Below, piece after piece: positions 7,477 through 16,313 of a stretch of DNA of 32,435 bases. The DNA comes from Deltaproteobacteria bacterium (GTDB taxonomy: Bacteria; Myxococcota_A; Polyangia; Polyangiales; Polyangiaceae). Under the pieces are notes generated by a model that had not been told where the DNA came from, made no database searches, and saw only the letters and a program-made list of their open reading frames with translations. The position numbers and the translations under genes are program-made. Each line of letters starts with the position of its first letter. Within the stretch, counting starts at the first letter, position 1. The DNA lies in contig VGRJ01000046.1 of assembly GCA_016875405.1 (NCBI GenBank), positions 1 to 32,435 on the forward strand, given 5' to 3'.

Positions 7477-8508
7477 TCACGCGCGCGGAGGAGAGCTTGC
7501 GAGCAGGTACCCGAGCATCTTGTGGAGCAGCCGCGCCCCGACGTTCGCGTCCCACTCGTCGCCGTCGGGGCCGGGGGCGACCTCGACGAGATCGAAGCCC
7601 ACGATGCGGCGGCCGCTCGCGACCACCGCGGCGAGGACCGCGGTCGCCTGCGCGAACGAGAGGCCTCCGGGCACGGGCGTGCCGGTGTGCGGGCACAGCG
7701 TGGGGTCGAGCCCGTCGATGTCGAACGAGACGTAGACCTCGCGCGGCAGCGCGCGCGCGACCCGCGAGGCGAGCTCCGCGAAGCTCGCGCCCGACTGGAG
7801 GAGCCGCGCGACGGTGAGGTCCCAGAACGCCTCGATCCTGCCGCCCGACGAGGTCACGGCGTCGAACTCCTCTTTGCAGAAGTCGCGCACTCCGACGCTC
7901 ACGAGCTTCGAGACTTCGGGGATCGAGTCGACGACGCGGTGCATGATCGAGGCGTGCGACCCGACGAACCCCTGGTAGGCGACGCGCAGGTCCGCGTGCG
8001 CGTCGAAGTGCAGGACACCGAGGCCCGGGTGCCGCGCCGCGTGCGCGCGGATCGACCCGTAAGGGACGCTGTGATCGCCGCCGACGACGACCACGAGCTT
8101 CCCCGCCTCGAGCCACTTCGCGGTCTCGGCCTCGAGCCAGCGATCGAGCCACGCCGAGAGCTCGTTGACGCGCGCGAGCTCGGCTCGGATCGGACCGTCG
8201 TACTCGCCGGGCCGCGACTCATCGTAGGCGTCGATCACCTTGAGCGCGCGCTCGGCCGCTTCACGTCCGCGGGCCTCGACCTCGCGCTCGATCGGCAAGA
8301 GCGCGAGCCCTCGCCGGTAGGGCTCGGCGACCCCGAAGGCCGCGAGCTCGAGGTCGAACAGATCGACCTGGACGCTCGCGGCGGCGATCGCCTCCGGGCC
8401 GCGCGCGGTGCCTCGCCCGTACGAGGTCGTCGCCTCCCAGGGGACGGGGATCAACACCACGCGCGCGTCCTTCGGCGCCACACCCACTCCGTAGATCGAC
8501 TCGAGCAC
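7477..8508 (-). CDS. Agmatinase/arginase/formiminoglutamase-family ureohydrolase
   Basis: A 343-residue Mn-dependent ureohydrolase. The metal-binding motifs are all present in order: GGDHS, DAHADLR and SFDIDGLDP. Together they supply the His and Asp ligands of the binuclear manganese centre. The N-terminus VVLIPVPWEATTSYGRGTARGP is typical of the agmatinase side of the family. The enzyme hydrolyses a guanidino group to release urea, or formamide for formiminoglutamase; agmatine to putrescine is the likeliest reaction, but motifs alone do not separate agmatinase from guanidinobutyrase or arginase. An insertion around residues 95-125, between the N-terminal part and GGDHS, is somewhat long. It is a single gene, convergent with the GNAT gene and divergent from the helicase gene 112 bp away. 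Confidence 0.93.
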   Translation of the reverse strand: MLESIYGVGVAPKDARVVLIPVPWEATTSYGRGTARGPEAIAAASVQVDLFDLELAAFGVAEPYRRGLALLPIEREVEARGREAAERALKVIDAYDESRPGEYDGPIRAELARVNELSAWLDRWLEAETAKWLEAGKLVVVVGGDHSVPYGSIRAHAARHPGLGVLHFDAHADLRVAYQGFVGSHASIMHRVVDSIPEVSKLVSVGVRDFCKEEFDAVTSSGGRIEAFWDLTVARLLQSGASFAELASRVARALPREVYVSFDIDGLDPTLCPHTGTPVPGGLSFAQATAVLAAVVASGRRIVGFDLVEVAPGPDGDEWDANVGARLLHKMLGYLLASSPPRA

Positions 8509-8620
8509 GGCGAAGTCCTAGGCCGTCCGCGGCGTGCGCTCAAGGCGCCCGACGCGCGTGCCCCGCGACGTCGGCGCGCCCCTTCGTGCGAGACGCCCGT
8601 GCTAGTGTCCCGGCCCTTTC

Positions 8621-10165
8621 ATGACTTTGGCCTCCTCGACCCCCTCGTCATCCTCCTCCTCGGGTGCCGCGTTCGCGGCGCTCGGTCTCTCGGCGCCGCT
8701 CGTGCGAGCGCTATGCGACGAGGGCTACGCGACCCCCACGCCGATCCAGACCCGCGCCATCCCGCCGGCTCTCGCCGGGCGTGATATCCTCGGATGCGCC
8801 CAGACCGGCACGGGCAAGACCGCGGCGTTCGTGCTGCCGCTCTTGCATCACCTCGCGACCGGGAAGCGAACCGGTCTCGTGCGCGGGCTCGTGGTGACGC
8901 CCACCCGCGAGCTCGCGGCGCAAATCGGTGAGCGCGCGACAGCTTACGGCAAGCACCTCCAGGCCGCGGGCGGCACGCCGATCCGACACGCGGTGATCTT
9001 CGGCGGAGTCGGCCAGGGCAAACAGGAGACGGAGCTTTCGCGAAGACCGGATCTGCTGATCGCGACCCCCGGGCGGATGCTCGACCTTGTCGAGCAGCGG
9101 CTCCTGCGCCTCGACGGCGTCGTGCACTTCGTCCTCGACGAGGCCGATCGCATGCTCGACATGGGCTTCATCCACGACGTGCGGCGTATCCTCGCGAAGC
9201 TCCCGCGCGAGCGGCAGACGCTCTTCTTCTCGGCCACCATGGCGCCGCCGATCGTCGAGCTCGCGTCGGCCATGGTGCGCGACCCGGTGCGCGTCAGCGT
9301 GACGCCGCAGGCGACCACCGCCGAGACGGTCACCCACGGCGTGTACTTCGTGGAGCGCGCCCAGAAGCGCGGCCAGCTCGAGTCGATCCTGAAGGAGGAG
9401 GGCGACGGCCGCGTGATCGTGTTCACCCGCACGAAGCACGGCGCGAACCGGCTCGCCGAGCAGCTCGTTCGGTCGGGTTTCATGGCCGCGGCGATCCACG
9501 GCAACAAGTCCCAAGGGGCGCGCGAGCGGGCGCTCGGGGGCTTCCGCGAAGGGACGCTGCGGGTCCTGGTCGCGACCGATCTCGCGGCGCGCGGCATCGA
9601 CGTCGACGGGGTCGCGCTCGTCGTGAACTACGAGCTCCCCAACGTGCCGGAGAGCTACGTCCACCGCATCGGTCGTACCGGGCGCGCCGGCGCGACGGGT
9701 CGCGCGATTTCGCTTTGCGATCGAGAGGAGCGCGAGTTCTTGCGCGACATCGAGAGGCTCCTTCGGGAGCGCGTGCCGGTGCTCGGCGAGGTCCCCGCGT
9801 CGGCGTTCCCCGCCGAGGTCGAGCCCGCGCGAGGGCCACGCCCCCAAGGCCAGCACGGGCGCTCGGGCCCGAGGGGCGGGCAGGGTGGTCGAGGTCAGGG
9901 CGGCTCGAGCGGCGCTGGTCGTGATGCGGGCCGCGGCGGCGGGCGCCACGGCGGCGGGCGCGGAGGCTCCGGCGGCGGGCCCCGACCTCAGGGTGGCCAT
10001 CGGTCGGCAGAGCCACGCGCCTCGGGGGGCGCCTCGACGGGAGGCGCGGGCAGTGGAGGAGCTTCGTCGAGCAGCTCTGCCTCGAGCAGCTCTGCCTCGA
10101 GCAGCTCCTCCACGACGACCCAGGGCCAGCGCCGCGTTCGCAGCTTCCGGCCCCGCTCGCGGTGA
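8621..10165 (+). CDS. RhlE-like DEAD-box RNA helicase with low-complexity tail
   Basis: A 514-residue ATP-dependent RNA helicase. The Q motif ([14 protein letters not shown]), Walker A (AQTGTGKT), PTRELA, TPGR, DEAD ([13 protein letters not shown]) and SAT (FFSATM) form RecA domain 1 up to about residue 220. Domain 2 carries [19 protein letters not shown] and [10 protein letters not shown]. From about residue 395 the protein is disordered: a Gly/Arg/Gln-rich stretch, then a Ser/Ala/Thr stretch, ending in basic RSFRPRSR. Such tails bind RNA and can drive condensate formation in other DEAD-box proteins. RhlE-type helicases act in ribosome assembly and RNA turnover, often in the cold. The N-terminus is also Ser-rich. 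The tail length depends on tandem 15-bp repeats. Confidence 0.95.
   Translation: MTLASSTPSSSSSSGAAFAALGLSAPLVRALCDEGYATPTPIQTRAIPPALAGRDILGCAQTGTGKTAAFVLPLLHHLATGKRTGLVRGLVVTPTRELAAQIGERATAYGKHLQAAGGTPIRHAVIFGGVGQGKQETELSRRPDLLIATPGRMLDLVEQRLLRLDGVVHFVLDEADRMLDMGFIHDVRRILAKLPRERQTLFFSATMAPPIVELASAMVRDPVRVSVTPQATTAETVTHGVYFVERAQKRGQLESILKEEGDGRVIVFTRTKHGANRLAEQLVRSGFMAAAIHGNKSQGARERALGGFREGTLRVLVATDLAARGIDVDGVALVVNYELPNVPESYVHRIGRTGRAGATGRAISLCDREEREFLRDIERLLRERVPVLGEVPASAFPAEVEPARGPRPQGQHGRSGPRGGQGGRGQGGSSGAGRDAGRGGGRHGGGRGGSGGGPRPQGGHRSAEPRASGGASTGGAGSGGASSSSSASSSSASSSSSTTTQGQRRVRSFRPRSR
10067..10111 (+). repeat. Three tandem 15-bp repeats coding for SSSSA in the helicase tail
   Basis: Two perfect copies of TCGAGCAGCTCTGCC (10067-10081 and 10082-10096) are followed by a third with its last bases changed (10097-10111). 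The unit is a whole number of codons, so gain or loss of a copy would change the length of the Ser/Ala tail without breaking the frame. Confidence 0.85.
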
Positions 10166-10216
10166 GGGGGCGCTCGCGAAGGCGCTAGATGAGCCCTGCG
10201 TGCTAGCGTCGCTCGG

Positions 10217-11617
10217 ATGAACGACGCGAACGGCTCGAGGCAGGCGCACGCCGACCCCGCGCTCCACGAGCTGACGGCGCTCGAGCAGGCACGACGGATC
10301 CGCGAGGGCGCGCTCCGCTCGGAGGAGCTCGTCGCCCACTACCTCGAGCGCATCGCGCGCCTCGACGGGGGCCTCTCGGCGTTCGTGGCGCACTGGCCCG
10401 AGCGCGCGCTGACGGAGGCGCGCAAGAAGGACCGCGAGCGCGGCCGACGTCCTCTGCCGCCGTTTCATGGAGTGCCGATCGCGGTGAAGGACACGCACGC
10501 GCTCCGAGGGGCGCGCATGGGGCTTGGCTCGCGCGCCTTCTCGTGGCTGTACAGCCCGATCGATGACGTGACGGTGCGGACGCTACGGCGCGCCGGGTTC
10601 GTCCTCGTGGGCAAGACGGCGACCTCGGAGCTCGCGCTCCTGCCGATCGTCGAGCCCGCGACCCATCCGCCGACGCGCAACCCTTGGGACGCGACGCGCT
10701 CGGCCGGCGGCTCGAGCGGCGGCGCAGGGGCGGCGGTCGCGGCGCGGCTCCTGCCCCTCGCACCGGGGAGCGACGGCGCAGGCTCGATCCGCATCCCCGC
10801 CTCGTTCGGTGGGCTCGTCGGTCACAAGCCGTCGCGCGGCCTCGTCCCCAACCCGCACGATCACACCGATCGCCTGCGCATGACCGTGATCGGCCCCATC
10901 GCGCGCGACGTCGACGACGCGGCCGCGCTGCTCGACGTCCTCGTGTCGCGCGGCGACGCACCGACGCACGGCTTTCTCGAGCTCGCCCGTCGTGGCGTGC
11001 CGCCGATGACGGTCGGCGTGATGACGCGCGCGCCGCTCGGCGAGACGGGCGCCGAGGAGGCTGCGGCGGTCGAGGAGGCGGCCCGTGAGGCCGAGGCGCT
11101 CGGGCATCGGCTCGTGCGGCTCGAGGCGCCGACCGCGACGCTCGACGAGTTCGTGCCGATCTACCAGCGCCTGCTCGCCGCGGTGCCGGTGCCACTGCCC
11201 CTCGAGTCGCGGCTCGAGCCGCTGACGCGTTGGTTTCGCGCCGAGGGCCGCAAGCTCGACGACGCCACCGTTCGACGGCTCTTCGATGCGCTCGTCGCCC
11301 GCGCGCTCCGCGCCTTCGAGGGTGTCGACGTCGCGCTCCTCCCGACGGTGCCCGTCGCACCGCCCAAGGTCGGGCTGCTGCGGGGACTGTCGCCGGAGGA
11401 GGGGTTCCGCGCCGTGTCGCCGCTCGGCGCTTGCACTGCGGCGTTCAATCTCTCGGGGGCGCCTGCGCTCACGTTGCCGTGGCGGCTCTCGGCGCTCGGG
11501 CTGCCGCTTGGGGTTCAGCTGGTCGGTCGCCTCGGCGAGGACGCGCGGGTCCTCGCCTTCGCTCGCGCGCTCGAGGCGCGTCGCGCCGCGCCTCCCGGGC
11601 AGCCGCCCGTGGGGTGA
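10217..11617 (+). CDS. Amidase-signature family amidase
   Basis: A 466-residue enzyme of the amidase signature family. The Ser-cisSer-Lys catalytic set is visible: Lys91 in IAVKDTHAL, the cis serine in the GGSSGGAG loop (residues 166-167) and the nucleophile Ser190 in GSDGAGSIRIPASFGG. These enzymes hydrolyse carboxamides. The family includes GatA, fatty-acid amide hydrolases and detoxifying amidases. It is unlikely to be GatA of the Gln-tRNA amidotransferase because no gatB or gatC lies beside it and the C-terminal half is divergent. It follows the helicase gene by 51 bp on the same strand but has no obvious functional tie to it. The substrate is unknown. No signal peptide is seen, so it is cytoplasmic. 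Confidence 0.92.
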   Translation: MNDANGSRQAHADPALHELTALEQARRIREGALRSEELVAHYLERIARLDGGLSAFVAHWPERALTEARKKDRERGRRPLPPFHGVPIAVKDTHALRGARMGLGSRAFSWLYSPIDDVTVRTLRRAGFVLVGKTATSELALLPIVEPATHPPTRNPWDATRSAGGSSGGAGAAVAARLLPLAPGSDGAGSIRIPASFGGLVGHKPSRGLVPNPHDHTDRLRMTVIGPIARDVDDAAALLDVLVSRGDAPTHGFLELARRGVPPMTVGVMTRAPLGETGAEEAAAVEEAAREAEALGHRLVRLEAPTATLDEFVPIYQRLLAAVPVPLPLESRLEPLTRWFRAEGRKLDDATVRRLFDALVARALRAFEGVDVALLPTVPVAPPKVGLLRGLSPEEGFRAVSPLGACTAAFNLSGAPALTLPWRLSALGLPLGVQLVGRLGEDARVLAFARALEARRAAPPGQPPVG

Positions 11618-11717
11618 CGTCGTCACGTCGAAGCGCGTCCGTCGGTGGTCGCGGCGCGGTGATTCCAGCGGTAACGTGAAGCCGTCTCGGTCTCAGTCCA
11701 GCTAAAATCGCGAGCGA

Positions 11718-12142
11718 GAACGATCACGGCCACCTCGTGATGCGCGTGAGTACCGATGGCTCGATGATGGGCGTCACGACGTCGGACAGCCGCGGGTTCC
11801 TCCTCTGGGACCCGAATCAAAAAGCCGACGCATTCGTTACAGAGCACGAGCGATCTCACCGAGTTCAGGAGCAACGGCGCGAAGACCGTCGGCGACACGG
11901 GCGAGGTCGGTTGCGGCTTCGAGTCGTAGCTCGAGGCGTGATGCCGCTTCGCCGTCGATCCAGACCCCTACAAGACCATCGTCGTTGCCAACCATGTTGC
12001 GGCCCTGATGGGGACCGACACCGAGTTGCTGCTGCAGCGCGCGGACTTCCTTCGCCTGGACGGCTCTTCGCGGTCACCACGCTGCCCGACGAAAACGACC
12101 GCTCGGTGCGAGACGGCGGCCTCGTCGCCGACGTGACGCCTA
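11718..12142 (+). pseudogene. Decayed gene, internal fragment resembling myxobacterial VWA-type surface proteins
   Basis: Protein-like sequence runs through two reading frames and two stops. Frame 1 reads SENDHGHLVMRV and then RGFLLWDPNQKADAFV. The frame then shifts to read SDLTEFRSNGAKTVGDTGEVGCGFES, meets TAG at 11927-11929 and TGA at 11939-11941, and continues CRFAVDPDPYKTI and LLLQRADFLRLDG. A 1-bp loss near 12060 restores frame 1 with LFAVTTLPDENDRSVRDGG. The pattern GCGFE...LE...RF..DP......LLLQRA.FLR.D.LFAV..L.DEND resembles, from memory, large secreted VWA-like proteins of myxobacteria. Both ends are missing. The convergent DUF1552 gene begins its stop codon at the distal edge, so the relic may once have belonged to that locus. 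The family name is tentative; the decay itself is clear. Confidence 0.7.
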
Positions 12143-13615
12143 TCAGCCGTCGAGACCCGGCAGGGGCTTGGTCCCGTCCTCGCCGAACAACGGACCGCCT
12201 CCCATCGGCGGGGCAAAGGTAACGCCGAGTCGCTGCGCCAACCCGAGGTGCAAGTCCGCGAACGTGTCGTTTTTCATCGCGCCGCCGTTGAACGCGAGAT
12301 GACGGTCGGTCGCGATCGTTCCGCCGCAGGAGCCGGCGAGAACGAGCGGGAGGTCATTCGCGAGATGGTGATCGGGCTCACCGAGCTCGCTGCCGAACAG
12401 CACCACGCTGTTGTCGAGCAGCGTGCCACCGGTTGGCTCGACGACGTCGTCGAGGCGGCGCAGCAAGTAGGCGAGCCGCTCGATCTCCCAGGTGTTGATC
12501 GCGGCGAGCTTGGCGAGATAGGCGGCCTTGCGCTCCTCGAGCGTGCCCACCTCGCTCGCGAGCGGGGCGTTCCAGTGGCTGTAGGTGTGCTTCTGTTCGG
12601 TGAGCGGCTTTCCGTCGTGCAGCACGAAGTCGTAGGCCTTCCCAAACGACGCCCCGCCCGAGTGACGCATGAACGAGATCACCCGCGTGAGATCGCACTT
12701 GAACGCGAGCGTCATGAGATCGGCCATCAAGTCGAGGCGCTCGGGGTATGAGACAGGCACGGCTCCGAGCGGGTCGACCTCGCAGGCAGCCGCGGCGCCC
12801 ATCGCCTGCGCCTTGACCTCCGCCTCGTCGACCGCGGTGAGGTACTGCTCGAGCTTGTAGCGATCGGCCTGCCCGAGCTTGCCATGAAGCGACTTGGCGT
12901 CGGCGTGCACCACGTCGAGTACCCGCAGCTTGCGTGCCTTGCGGCGCGCCAAGTCGGCAGGGCTCACGCCACCTGCGCTCGACGAGAACAGCGTCTCGAA
13001 CACCTCGCCCGGAGCGTTCAACTGGGCGAGCGGGGTCGTCGCGTCGGCCCAAGAAATGAAGCCGAGGTAGGCACAAGGCCAGCCCGCAGCGCAGGCGCCG
13101 TTCGCCGAGCCGTGCAGGCCGAGCTGCAACGAGCGATGCGGGGTGATGTACCCGAGAGAGGTCGCGATGGACTGGTCGATCGATTGGCCGGCCCCGAACG
13201 GTGTTCGGTCGACGTGTCGGCAGGAGAGGAAGCTCGCCGTTTGTTGAAAGTGCGCGCCATTGGCGTCGTCGTCGCTGGCGCGATAGTTCGCCGGTGCATT
13301 GTCGAGGCCGCTCACCACGAGGAGCTTCTCGCGCAGATCCTTCTTGCCGTCGCCGCCGGCGAGCGGCGCGAGAAACCCCGGGAGACCGGGCAGCGAGGAG
13401 AGCTTGCCCCCCGCCATCGTCGCGACCGCGTCGGCCCAGACGTTCATGTTGAAACCGTTGGGCACGTAGTAATAGAGCACCCGCCGAATCGGTGTCGGTG
13501 GCTCCGCGCGCGCGCCACGCGGCGTAAGGCTCTCGAGCAATGGCAGCGCGAGCCCAACGCCGAGCCCGCGCAGCAAGAGGCGCCGCCCAAACGCGCGACC
13601 GTCACCGACCGTCAT
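12143..13615 (-). CDS. Tat-exported DUF1552 protein
   Basis: A 490-residue protein with a twin-arginine leader (FGRRLLLRGLGVGLALPLLESL, about residues 9-30, cleavage probably after ARA) followed by RVLYYYVPNGFNMNVWADA, the usual opening of DUF1552 proteins of myxobacteria and planctomycetes. Later segments such as ISFMRHSGGASFG, YSHWNAPLASEV and the VVLFGSELGEPDHHLANDLPLV region are also typical. They recall the sulfatase/alkaline-phosphatase-like fold of DUF1501 proteins, but no function is established. It is encoded immediately downstream of the DUF1592 protein, with a 4-bp overlap at 13612-13615. That pairing is conserved in these phyla and suggests a shared periplasmic or surface role. 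Tat export suggests that it folds, possibly around a cofactor, before secretion. Confidence 0.9.
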   Translation of the reverse strand: MTVGDGRAFGRRLLLRGLGVGLALPLLESLTPRGARAEPPTPIRRVLYYYVPNGFNMNVWADAVATMAGGKLSSLPGLPGFLAPLAGGDGKKDLREKLLVVSGLDNAPANYRASDDDANGAHFQQTASFLSCRHVDRTPFGAGQSIDQSIATSLGYITPHRSLQLGLHGSANGACAAGWPCAYLGFISWADATTPLAQLNAPGEVFETLFSSSAGGVSPADLARRKARKLRVLDVVHADAKSLHGKLGQADRYKLEQYLTAVDEAEVKAQAMGAAAACEVDPLGAVPVSYPERLDLMADLMTLAFKCDLTRVISFMRHSGGASFGKAYDFVLHDGKPLTEQKHTYSHWNAPLASEVGTLEERKAAYLAKLAAINTWEIERLAYLLRRLDDVVEPTGGTLLDNSVVLFGSELGEPDHHLANDLPLVLAGSCGGTIATDRHLAFNGGAMKNDTFADLHLGLAQRLGVTFAPPMGGGPLFGEDGTKPLPGLDG

Positions 13616-16155
13616 GGTTGTCCTCCAAAGAGGTCGTCGTATTCACCTTGCTTTGCGGGGCGACGCGAACGGAAGGTCGGGCCCATCGCCACCGCACGGA
13701 CGAGCGCCTTCAACGTGTAGCCGCCGTCCGCGAAGCCCGAGGTCACGGCCTCGACGGCGCACGGGTCGAACCTGGTAGGGTCGGTCCCGAGCGCATACGT
13801 CAGCATTTTGCGGGCGGTGCACAGGGGAAATCCCGGGTCCGACTTGACGTATGCGACGACGTCACCGAGCCCGTTCAGCGTGACGCCATCTGGCAGCGAC
13901 GCGACGTCATCGACCGGCTCGCCGGTGGCGTAGGTGGTCCGCGCTTGGCCGATCGCGTCGAACCCTTCGAGCGCGAACCCGAGCGGGTCCATCTGCGCGT
14001 GGCATCCCGCACAGCTCGGTGAGGTGGTGTGCTGCTCGAGCATCTCTTTGGGCGAGAGGTTCGCGACGTCTTTCCCTTCGAAGGTCGCGTCGACGTTCGG
14101 AGGCGGCGCGCCGGGCGGCCGGCAGAGCAGTTGCTCGAGCAGCCACTTGCCGCGCTTGGTGGGCGACGTTCGCGAGGGGTGGGACGTCATCATGAGCACG
14201 CCCGCCGAAGCGAGCAGCCCGCCGCGCCCCGACGCGCCCGGGCTCACCGCGACGAACGCCTCGCCGAGGCCGGTCGCATCCAGCCCATAGTGCGCGGCGA
14301 GGCGCGCATCGACGAAGACGCGCGGTGAATCGATGAGCTCGAAGACCGTCCGCTCGTTCGCGAGGGCATCGACGAGGATCGCGTGAAGTTCACCCATGAA
14401 AGAGGCCTTCAACGCGTCCGAAAAGTTTGGGAACGCGCCCGCGCTGGGAGACGAGCTCTCGATCGACTCGAGTTGCAGCCACTGCGCGGCGAAGCGCTCG
14501 ACGATCGCGGAGGCGCGCGGATCCTGGAGCATCCGGTCGAGCTCGGCGCCGAGCACGTCGTCTTGGACGAGGTCACCCGCTGCCGCGTGCGCGAGCAGGT
14601 CGGCGTCCGGCGGCCCACCCCAAACGAAGTACGAGAGCCGCGTTGCCAGCTCGTAGCCGTCGAGCGGGCGGCTCGCTGGGACGTCGGGCTCAGGGTCGAG
14701 CTCCGGTCGGAAGAGAAAATTCGGCGACGCGAGCGCCGCCTCGAGCACGGCCTCGAGACCGTCCTTGAAGCTCTCGCCGGCCGCGGCTGCGTCGTCGACC
14801 AGGACGGCATACCGGGCGACTTCGTCGCTGGTGGCGGGTCGGCGCCACAGCACTGCGAGGGCGTTCGCGATGGCTTGGTCCCGGCATGCGAACGAATCGC
14901 ACAAGAGGAACCGTGCGATGCGAGCGGCATCGACCGGCGGGAGATCGGCGGGGAGCGGCCCAGTCCACCGGATCCGGTCGACGTCGAGCGTGACATCGCG
15001 TTCTTCACGCGCCCAGTACACGACGTTGTCGAGCCACACCCGCACCGAGTGAAAGCCGGGCTCGAGCGGCACCGAGACCGAATAGCTCGCGAACGGCCCG
15101 AGTTGCGAGGGCTCGGCCACACTCGCGACGTCGATCCCTTGGCCGACGAGCTGTCCGTCGACCATCACGACGAGCTTCGGCGCGACGTTGTTCTCGACGA
15201 GTAACCAGGGCCCGTCGTGCGCGGCTTGATGTTGGACGCACAGGTCGTACGCGTTCGGCTCCGGGCAGGTGTAGTGCGGCGCGCTCGTGCCGCGCGCCTT
15301 CACCTCGATGGTGTAGGTGCCTGCGTAGGGCGCGTGTTGAAGTCCGCCGTTCAGATAACTTCGGATTCTTTGGAAGTGGTAGTGCTCCCCTACGACGGAG
15401 CCTTGGCCGGGGCCCGGCTTCTGACCGTTGTAGATGTACGCGGAAAGCGACTCGGCCTCGAGGTTGGTCTCGACGGAGCTCGGGACCAACAGCGTCTCCC
15501 GGGCGAGGCGCGCTCCGACGTTGAGGTAGCGCTCGAGATGGCCGATCGACAGCGTCTGCGCGGACGCGACGTTGTCGAAGCCGTGGCCTGGCGTATCGGC
15601 TGCGAGGCCCGAGGAGGGCTCCGTCGCGTCCCCGAGCGACCGCGCTGCGGTGCGGTCGTACTCGTCGTTCGAGAGACGGCGAAGCAACACGTTGCCAGGG
15701 TCGGCGTCGCTGCAGCTCGCAGGCGGCAGATCGCTTGCCGCCATCCGACAGACGAGCCTCTCGACCGCGCTCCGCTCCGCTTCCGGCCAAGCCTGCCCCG
15801 CGAGCGGCATTCGAAGCCCGTCGCTCCGAGCGAGCATCGCGAGCAGCGTGCGCTCGCCCGTGGGGTCGAGCAGCCCTCGCACGCGCGACTGGCGAAAGGT
15901 CTCATCGGCATCGGGCCACACGACGAAGGGGCGCGACGAGTCCGGTGCGTGACAGGCGACGCAGCCGCCTTGGTCGACCGGGCGCAGGAGCAGCGGATGA
16001 ACCGAGGTCGCATACTCGGCCGCGAGCTCTGTCTCGGTCCCGGCCGGGCAGTCGACAGAGGTCTGCGGAGCCGGAGGTTCGGCACATGCCGCCGCCAGGC
16101 TAGCGAGAGCGCTACTTAGGACGAAGGCGGGACGAGAGAGTGTGCGACGGCGCAT
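13612..16155 (-). CDS. DUF1587/1592/1588/1585 lipoprotein with haem-binding-type motifs
   Basis: An 847-residue exported protein with a lipobox at LAAAC (Cys24). A cytochrome-like N-terminal segment contains CVACH (Cys65, Cys68, His69). DUF1587 follows (VLLRRLSNDEYDRTAARSL), then an inserted beta-rich region around residues 260-395 that looks like a ligand-binding sandwich (YTIEVKARG...GFHSVRVWLDN). After it come DUF1592 (LDGYELATRLSYFVWGGPPD), DUF1588 (RGGLLASAGVLMMTSHPSRTSPTKRGKWLL), CAGCHAQMDPLGF and DUF1585 at the C-terminus. Two CxxCH sites suggest covalent c-type haem and redox activity, but haem loading is not demonstrated. The family is abundant in planctomycetes and myxobacteria and may act on polymers outside the cell. 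It is the first gene of a two-gene operon with the DUF1552 protein. Confidence 0.92.
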   Translation of the reverse strand: MRRRTLSRPAFVLSSALASLAAACAEPPAPQTSVDCPAGTETELAAEYATSVHPLLLRPVDQGGCVACHAPDSSRPFVVWPDADETFRQSRVRGLLDPTGERTLLAMLARSDGLRMPLAGQAWPEAERSAVERLVCRMAASDLPPASCSDADPGNVLLRRLSNDEYDRTAARSLGDATEPSSGLAADTPGHGFDNVASAQTLSIGHLERYLNVGARLARETLLVPSSVETNLEAESLSAYIYNGQKPGPGQGSVVGEHYHFQRIRSYLNGGLQHAPYAGTYTIEVKARGTSAPHYTCPEPNAYDLCVQHQAAHDGPWLLVENNVAPKLVVMVDGQLVGQGIDVASVAEPSQLGPFASYSVSVPLEPGFHSVRVWLDNVVYWAREERDVTLDVDRIRWTGPLPADLPPVDAARIARFLLCDSFACRDQAIANALAVLWRRPATSDEVARYAVLVDDAAAAGESFKDGLEAVLEAALASPNFLFRPELDPEPDVPASRPLDGYELATRLSYFVWGGPPDADLLAHAAAGDLVQDDVLGAELDRMLQDPRASAIVERFAAQWLQLESIESSSPSAGAFPNFSDALKASFMGELHAILVDALANERTVFELIDSPRVFVDARLAAHYGLDATGLGEAFVAVSPGASGRGGLLASAGVLMMTSHPSRTSPTKRGKWLLEQLLCRPPGAPPPNVDATFEGKDVANLSPKEMLEQHTTSPSCAGCHAQMDPLGFALEGFDAIGQARTTYATGEPVDDVASLPDGVTLNGLGDVVAYVKSDPGFPLCTARKMLTYALGTDPTRFDPCAVEAVTSGFADGGYTLKALVRAVAMGPTFRSRRPAKQGEYDDLFGGQP

Positions 16156-16251
16156 CGGCTAGCGGTCCCCCTAACATACGCGCGATGGTCGAAGAATGTC
16201 ACGCCAAGGCGAGCCGAGGCTCCCCGTCAGGCGCTTGCCGGACATTGTCAC

Positions 16252-16279
16252 TCGACAGAGGGCCACCGCTGCGTAATTT
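16252..16279 (+). promoter_or_regulatory. Candidate promoter of the amylase gene
   Basis: TCGACA (16252-16257) and TAATTT (16274-16279), 16 bp apart, lie in the only AT-rich patch of the 158-bp divergent region between the DUF1592 and amylase genes. A transcript would begin near 16286, about 28 nt before the ATG at 16314. Found by eye only. Confidence 0.3.
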
Positions 16280-16313
16280 TCACGCGGCGCGTCCCTCGAC
16301 CTCGATCTTCGCC

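Noticed and set aside
8711-10498. 595-codon open frame on the minus strand
   Set aside because: Antisense shadow of the DEAD-box helicase gene; composition is Arg/Ala/Leu/Glu-rich with no family features.
11737-12222. 161-codon open frame that looks like a small hypothetical gene
   Set aside because: Its start and end match a larger protein, but the middle is out of frame; the recognisable sequence continues in another frame with stops, so it is a relic and not a gene.
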